Assembly: GCA_964596125.1 (NCBI GenBank)
Contig: CAZQRP010000023.1
Coordinates: forward strand, 1-58,856
DNA: 58,856 bases
Direction: 5' to 3'
Source of the DNA: CAZQRP01 sp964596125
GTDB taxonomy: Bacteria > Chloroflexota > Dehalococcoidia > GIF9 > UBA5629
The stretch's first letter is position 1. Each line of letters starts with the position of its first letter. Below the pieces are notes generated by a model. It was not told where the DNA came from. It saw only the letters and a program-made list of their open reading frames with translations, and searched no databases. This document shows positions 54,747 through 58,856 of the stretch, piece by piece. Made by a program: the position numbers and the translations under genes.

Positions 54747-55472
54747 ATGGCTATAGAACGGAACCAAGAAAGATTGCCGCCTTATGTCTCTTACAAGACG
54801 TGGAGTAAATTAATTGATGGACTGGTAACCTTCCTGCCAGATGTGATCGATAGTTCTTACTATGCTGGTTTGCTATTCTCAGGTAGCAGTGCTAAGAAAT
54901 TAAGAACAGCTCTTCGGTATCTTGGATTGATAAGCAACTCGAATGTTCCAAGTCCACAGCTTCAAAGCTTGGTTAGAGCATTGAGAGGTGAGGGCCAAGA
55001 AATCAAGGCAAATGTGCTTAGAGGCATCTTAAAGAACGCATATCCCAGTTTGTTTACCGAAGACTTCAATGTGAAACGGGTGACATTAGGGCAGCTTGAA
55101 GAGCGCTTCGGAAGACTAGGCGTGCGAGGTGATATGCAGCGTCATTGCATATCTTTTTTTCTACATTTATCAGCAGATGCTGAGATTGAACTCTCACCAC
55201 ATCTCGCCGGCAGATCTAGGCTTGGCATAGGTAGAAAGAGCATTGTGCTCAAATCTCGAGAAAGAAGGCGGAAAGCAACCCTAACTGGATCCTCAGAAGG
55301 CATTCAGATTAATAAGAGCGAGGGAATTCAATCAGAGCTCGATCCCGCCTTAATTGTGTTATTAAATAGGTTACCTGGATCATGGGGGGGATGGGGACCA
55401 GAGGAGAAGGCAAAGTTCATGAAGGCTTTTGAGGCCCTGCTTGATGTTGTATATCCGAGTGGTATTAATTAG
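54747..55472 (+). CDS. DUF5343-like protein
   Basis: A 241-aa protein. The N-terminal half (LPPYVSYKTWSKLIDGLVTFLPDVIDSSYYAGLLFSGSSAKKLRTALRYLGLI) resembles the DUF5343 family, which often sits in accessory islands. The middle helical domain is followed by a basic region (RSRLGIGRKS...RERRRKA) and a C-terminal helix with PGSWGGWGPEEKAKFMKAF. Function unknown; possibly DNA-binding. RBS AAAGGGGA. Confidence 0.7.
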   Translation: MAIERNQERLPPYVSYKTWSKLIDGLVTFLPDVIDSSYYAGLLFSGSSAKKLRTALRYLGLISNSNVPSPQLQSLVRALRGEGQEIKANVLRGILKNAYPSLFTEDFNVKRVTLGQLEERFGRLGVRGDMQRHCISFFLHLSADAEIELSPHLAGRSRLGIGRKSIVLKSRERRRKATLTGSSEGIQINKSEGIQSELDPALIVLLNRLPGSWGGWGPEEKAKFMKAFEALLDVVYPSGIN

Positions 55473-55897
55473 CTTTTCGATTGGCCACCCGATATCAACT
55501 CATTTATTTGATCCATGATACGTATGGTCTCCTGGCAGACTTGGTAACCTTCGATATAGAAATTCCAGACGTCAGGGAGGCTTCCAAAGTATTGTGTTTT
55601 GTTATTATATATACTATGTATTTTCGTCATAGCTTACCTTCTCTACCACATTGGAGCCTTGTATAGAGTATTTGGTGATAAAGCCGTTAAGGGTAATAAC
55701 AGTAGATAGCTTAGAGAAAGCGCAGGCCAATCCTGTCATAGTAACAGTGCATGTTAGGAGGAGTGACGATACGACTTCGTCGTGGCATAGTTGTAAATGG
55801 GCTTAATATTGGGCATGCTTATAAAATTTAAGCATTTGATACGAGGTAAGTAAGTAGTATTGTTTCATAGGGCAATAAGTATAAATTCTGTAACATA
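55473..55897. other. AT-rich intergenic region
   Basis: About 425 bp without a credible gene. A 61-codon open frame at 55481-55666 lacks an RBS and any recognisable pattern. Confidence 0.4.
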
Positions 55898-55943
55898 TCG
55901 GGGCGAGAGGATTTGAACCTCCGGTCTCAGCGTCCCGAACGCT
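55898..55943 (-). pseudogene. tRNA-Pro(CGG) 3' fragment, probable att site
   Basis: Read on the minus strand, an anticodon arm (AGCG, loop TTCGGGA with anticodon CGG and G37, CGCT) is followed by a variable loop, a T-arm with G53:C61 and loop TTCAAAT, and a 3' acceptor strand CGCCCCG with discriminator A; no CCA is encoded. The D-arm and the 5' acceptor strand CGGGGCG are missing: the next ~150 bp contain no match. The break at the anticodon arm is the usual crossover point of tRNA-targeting tyrosine recombinases, so it is probably an integration scar. Confidence 0.75.
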
Positions 55944-56145
55944 TATTTTTGAGGCTAAAAGCGGGACTAGGTCTAACAAGACGGATCTAGCGAAACTCTC
56001 AAATTGGTATCTGAGTGACCGAATAAACACCAAAGGTCTAACGCACTTTAGCCAGATTACCATCAAGGGGCCCTTCCTTTGTAGGCAACTCTAAGTCAAG
56101 ACTCTTTCTGTAACCAACTCCTCAGAGCACACTCGATTCTTACAG

Positions 56146-56176
56146 GACCTAATTTTTATTGGGTCTTTGAATTTTT
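56146..56176 (+). terminator. terminator-like hairpin before the par cassette
   Basis: GACCTAAT/ATTGGGTC with a TTTT loop and one wobble pair, followed by TTTGAATTTTTT. It would insulate the partition genes from upstream transcription. Confidence 0.5.
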
Positions 56177-56185
56177 TATTTAAAA

Positions 56186-56266
56186 ATAGTATACTGAGTT
56201 TACTTAGTAAACATAGTAATCATGATAAACCCAGTAAACATAGTATACATTGTATACACAGTATAC
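56186..56266 (+). repeat. nine tandem 9-bp iterons, candidate centromere/operator
   Basis: 81 bp made of nine contiguous 9-mers with consensus ATAGTAWAC. T5 and C9 are invariant; G4, A6 and A8 are kept in eight of nine units. The array ends just before the ParA RBS. Position and layout match centromere sites of type Ib partition systems, where ribbon-helix-helix proteins bind short phased repeats and also repress the operon. Confidence 0.85.
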
Positions 56267-56282
56267 AATAAGGAGGTAGTTA

Positions 56283-57050
56283 TTGAGAATAATATCCTTA
56301 ACCAATGAAAAAGGCGGGGTAGGAAAAACGACATGTACTTTGAACCTAGGAGCTGCCTTAGTTAGACTCGGTAAAAAGTGTCTTCTATTGGACTTGGACC
56401 AGCAAATGGCTTTGACGTATAGTTTTGGTATACCACCTGATAAGGTAAAAGCAAGTATATATGAGGTCTTACGTGGAGAGGCTAAGCTGGATGCTGCTTT
56501 GTGGAAGCAGTACAATACTAACTTATTCGTTGTACCTGCAAGCCCTAAGCTGGCTGGTTTTGACGTGGAAATGGCTAATGAAATAGGTAGTCAGATGTTA
56601 TTAAAGGAGATTGTATCTGGTGTCAATACCTTCGACTATATACTATTCGACTGTCCACCAAGTCTAGGTATGATAGTGGTTAATGCCCTTACTGCTGCAA
56701 GGGAGGTTTTTGTACCTATGCAAGCTGAATTTCTTAGCATGCAAGGCATGGCGAGACTATTAGAGATTGTAGAACGTGTAAAAAAGCGCCTTAATAGTAA
56801 CCTAGAAATAACGGGGATTATAGGTACAATGTTTGACCAGAGGCGTATTTTGAACAGAGAGGTTGTTGCGAAAGTAGATGAGCATTTTCCGGGCAGACTT
56901 CTAGGCGTAATTCGGGATTGTATAAGCTTAGCAGAAGCACCATCAAGATGCTCGGATATTCTAACATACAGACCATTTAGCCTAGGTGCTCAGGATTTTA
57001 TGACGCTAGCTCAGAGAGTGGTACAGATGGAGGAGTATTATGGAGCGTAG
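56283..57050 (+). CDS. parA: ParA-family partition ATPase (small, type Ib-like)
   Basis: A 255-aa MinD/ParA ATPase with deviant Walker A KGGVGKTT at residues 10-17, switch DLDQQMALT, and FDCPPSLGMIVVNAL. There is no N-terminal HTH, which marks the small ParA class that leaves DNA recognition to its partner. TTG start after AAGGAGG. It moves DNA by cycling on the nucleoid together with the RHH protein encoded next, with which it overlaps by 11 bp. Confidence 0.93.
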   Translation: MRIISLTNEKGGVGKTTCTLNLGAALVRLGKKCLLLDLDQQMALTYSFGIPPDKVKASIYEVLRGEAKLDAALWKQYNTNLFVVPASPKLAGFDVEMANEIGSQMLLKEIVSGVNTFDYILFDCPPSLGMIVVNALTAAREVFVPMQAEFLSMQGMARLLEIVERVKKRLNSNLEITGIIGTMFDQRRILNREVVAKVDEHFPGRLLGVIRDCISLAEAPSRCSDILTYRPFSLGAQDFMTLAQRVVQMEEYYGA

Positions 57051-57381
57051 ATTAGGCAGAGACCCCTTTGCTCAAAGTGGCTTAGATAAGATTTTTACGC
57101 CAGTTGTAGAGCAAGCGACTACACCCACTTCAAAGCCAAGAACAGCAAAGGCAAAACCACGTAGTAAAGCACATGGTGTAGTAAAGACTCCCCACGTGTC
57201 TAATGTTCTTACTTCTGCATCATCTAAAGGATTGCCAAAAGGCTGGACTAGAGCTACTTTTATCGTGCGTCAGGACTTGCTACATAAGGTAAAAAGAGCT
57301 GCTTATTGGGATAGGAAGCAGATTAAAGACATAGTAACCGAAGCATTAGACGCTTACCTAGTAGATAAAAAGACGGACTAA
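57040..57381 (+). CDS. ribbon-helix-helix centromere-binding protein
   Basis: A 113-aa protein. Residues ~1-65 are a flexible basic arm (SKPRTAKAKPRSKAHG). The C-terminal RHH fold is the strand RATFIVRQDLLHKV and helices KRAAYWDRKQ / IKDIVTEALDAYL. Such proteins (ParG/omega-like) bind tandem short repeats as dimers, and the N-terminal arm stimulates ParA. GGAGG sits before the ATG within the end of parA. Confidence 0.88.
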   Translation: MERRLGRDPFAQSGLDKIFTPVVEQATTPTSKPRTAKAKPRSKAHGVVKTPHVSNVLTSASSKGLPKGWTRATFIVRQDLLHKVKRAAYWDRKQIKDIVTEALDAYLVDKKTD

Positions 57382-58076
57382 TCTTTAAGATAGGGCTCTG
57401 GCTTCACCTAGTTTGCTGTAATGGGTATCCAGCTCTTTAGCTGAGGAAATCCATATAACTTACCATCTGGGGCTGTTCTGGCTAATTCTGGTGTGAGGAA
57501 ATATCCACAAACGGAAAATGGATAATTAAAAACATGAACTTCTAGTCTTGTGCTCCAGATTTTTAAGAAATAAAAAGACTTATATTCGGTACTACTTTAT
57601 TCTTAAAGCTTGGTGGTAAAGTATCACAAAATAAAAAAATGGGTAATAATTATATGATTTACAGGACTTTGCCCTATTGAATATGATGTTTTGTTGATGT
57701 TAACCTTTATTTGTAACATAATACTCCGCTCCAAATAACCAATCAAAAGAAGCACGTCTTGACCTCGGATGTGCTTCTCCTCTTTATACCATCTTTATTT
57801 CCCCTACACCGGCAATATATTAGCGGTACTACATCTTCTGCAACACTATGAAAGAGCATAATCTTATCCCGAATAAACCGAACATATAAAAAACATTCAG
57901 AGTTTCTGGAGTCTATAAAAAAGATATTCATAGATTACACGGAGGCTATAAAAAAGAGCCGGTATTGGCAGTTACGGCAGTTATGTAAAAGAGTTATTTC
58001 GGTCTTATAAAAAGAGGTCTACAGAAAAACGTTAGATAGCACCCTCTACTAATTAGCAGGTAGGCCTGTAGAATTT
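57382..58076. other. AT-rich region with possible origin-like features
   Basis: About 700 bp without a credible long gene. It holds a DnaA-box-like ATATCCACA (57501-57509), a long AT-rich run, a hairpin with perfect AGAAGCAC/GTGCTTCT arms (57748-57778), and three related CTATAAAAAAGA-like motifs near 57913, 57946 and 58004. These could belong to a replication origin of an integrated plasmid, but evidence is thin. A 62-codon minus-strand frame at 57743-57931 is not convincing. Confidence 0.35.
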
Positions 58077-58244
58077 CTAAGCCTCTATTTTAGCTTTGAC
58101 CGCTCTGATATGCCGGCAGGTTTCCCTGCGGTAAATCCAATCATTACAATTACAGCCATAAATACCTAGCTCGGATAGGCTAACGGTATAGAACCTATCA
58201 GTGCCGCTTACCTTCCATTTTTTAATCCATTTTCCGTATTTCAT
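58077..58244 (-). CDS. 55-residue SWIM-type zinc-finger protein
   Basis: Starts at the ATG at 58244 after AAGGGA and ends at TAG. The sequence has a strand segment VSGTDRFYTVSLSEL followed by CNC-x(9)-C-R-H (GCNCNDWIYRRETCRH), the CxCx(n)CxH signature of SWIM fingers, with Lys/Arg-rich ends. SWIM domains bind nucleic acids or proteins and usually sit within larger proteins; a free-standing one of this size is unusual. It lies in the accessory region beside the par genes. Confidence 0.7.
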   Translation of the reverse strand: MKYGKWIKKWKVSGTDRFYTVSLSELGIYGCNCNDWIYRRETCRHIRAVKAKIEA

Positions 58245-58346
58245 CTGGCATCCCTTGCAATTGCGTGACCTATGATAAAATCTTTAATCCGACAATAAAT
58301 ATGTTACCTTCGGATAACTAACATCTTCAGGTATTTCAGTCTTATC

Positions 58347-58382
58347 AAAAAGGGGCAATCACCAATACTAGGTAGTTGCCCC
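58347..58382 (-). terminator. Rho-independent terminator of the SHOCT gene
   Basis: On the minus strand GGGGCAA (58382-58376) and TTGCCCC (58358-58352) form a perfect 7-bp stem, directly followed by TTTTT. Confidence 0.75.
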
Positions 58383-58424
58383 GTAGATTTAGTTTATTTC
58401 TATAAATACTAATTTAAACTAAAA

Positions 58425-58652
58425 TTAGGACAAGTCTCGTTTGATTTGCTCAAACTCTTCTCTGCTAAGCTCTCCCCTGGCATATCTCTGTTTAACAACA
58501 TCATAAGAGCTATTGTGAGCGGCCATGCTATTATGTCTGGTCAATCTGGAAACTCCCCATACAACCAGAGCAATAAATCCTCCACCGAATACCAGCACCC
58601 ATAAGCCACCAAACCATGACCACAAACCTATACCCTCATTTAGGCACCACAT
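58425..58652 (-). CDS. small membrane protein with SHOCT domain
   Basis: A 75-aa protein. One membrane helix (about 10-38, WSWFGGLWVLVFGGGFIALVVWGV) and a C-terminal SHOCT motif (VVKQRYARGELSREEFEQIKRDL, residues ~52-74), a short oligomerisation helix pair common in small envelope proteins. Function unknown. Own terminator, no neighbour on the same transcript within the window. Confidence 0.85.
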   Translation of the reverse strand: MWCLNEGIGLWSWFGGLWVLVFGGGFIALVVWGVSRLTRHNSMAAHNSSYDVVKQRYARGELSREEFEQIKRDLS

Positions 58653-58856
58653 TTCAATACCGCCTTTCGATTATTATTCACTCAAATACCTTTATATCGT
58701 GTAGTATAAGACATGACCTGATTGAAAAATATGATATTAGTCACAATATTCTCTGTTCGCCATAGCAGATTGATTGAGAGGATTACAGATTAGGAATAAA
58801 CTAGGGAAGATCTGAATAAGTTCCAGATTATGAGATAATAGCGATAATAGAATCGT

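Noticed and set aside
55481..55666. A 61-codon ORF after the DUF5343 gene.
   Set aside because: No RBS and no family-like pattern; probably chance in AT-rich DNA.
55803..56066. An 87-codon minus-strand frame running through the tRNA fragment, reminiscent of an integrase C-terminus.
   Set aside because: No recombinase motifs (R-H-R-Y) are visible, and its second half is translation of tRNA sequence; most likely chance.
55898..56110. An intron-split tRNA-Pro with its 5' half further along the minus strand.
   Set aside because: No CGGGGCG acceptor strand or D-arm was found in the next ~150 bp, and introns in bacterial tRNA-Pro are not expected.
56186..56266. A CRISPR array.
   Set aside because: The units are contiguous 9-mers without spacers; no CRISPR array or cas genes occur in the window.
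57743..57931. A 62-codon minus-strand ORF.
   Set aside because: No RBS, no recognisable pattern, and it spans a hairpin and repeated motifs.

Overview
The window looks like a chromosomal segment from an anaerobic bacterium, most likely an uncultured Chloroflexota of the Dehalococcoidia type. The evidence is a complete CODH/ACS (Wood-Ljungdahl carbonyl branch) operon built from archaeal-type CdhA, CdhB and CdhC subunits plus a bacterial-type methyltransferase AcsE. Other hints are a short DUF5652 protein, a small HNH protein with a GREGxGAWEAHH core, LigA-like mini-proteins, and a dnaA-obg-nadD/gyrB neighbourhood. The taxonomic call is inference; no rRNA gene is present.

Layout. 0-16.4 kb is a transport, signalling and detoxification region. 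It holds four MFS exporters (two of them close paralogues with a shared leader), a NarL-type two-component system beside a formate/nitrite-type channel, an isochorismatase-like hydrolase, a QueG-like Fe-S protein, a Cas4-like Fe-S nuclease, an M24 peptidase, and an AbrB-type regulator with ArsM. 16.4-30.3 kb holds a repeat-bearing surface protein, small regulators, a dCMP deaminase/NTPase pair, a TPR protein, the repair genes pcrA and mutL, a GntR/DUF1648 pair, and small membrane and HNH proteins separated by palindromic repeats. 30.7-41.3 kb is one nine-gene minus-strand operon, acsE-cdhD-cdhA-cdhB-cdhC-cdhE-nuoE-nuoF-cooC, with a visible sigma70-type promoter. It takes the methyl group from methyl-tetrahydrofolate to the corrinoid protein, reduces CO2 to CO, and makes acetyl-CoA. 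The NuoEF-like pair probably links CODH electrons to NAD(P)H. 41.7-49.8 kb is housekeeping: gyrB, nadD, obg, a likely oriC, dnaA, fmt, a membrane zinc peptidase and mazG.

49.8-58.9 kb is accessory and more AT-rich. It opens with a translationally coupled pair: a short adenylosuccinate-synthetase homologue lacking the catalytic Asp (PurZ-like features), and a dCTP-deaminase-fold protein that lacks the expected catalytic Glu and carries two C-terminal membrane helices. Opposite it lies a three-gene operon with a deoxynucleoside kinase and a double RNase H-fold protein, followed by a DUF5343 gene. Next come a 46-bp tRNA-Pro(CGG) 3' fragment (a probable integration scar) and a plasmid-type partition cassette: nine 9-bp iterons, a small ParA and a ribbon-helix-helix protein. 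A 55-residue SWIM zinc-finger protein and a SHOCT membrane protein complete the window.

The strongest candidate for an undescribed system is the 49.9-52.0 kb nucleotide synthetase plus membrane-anchored nucleotide-binding protein pair. The most directly visible new structure is the iteron-ParA-RHH cassette beside the tRNA scar.
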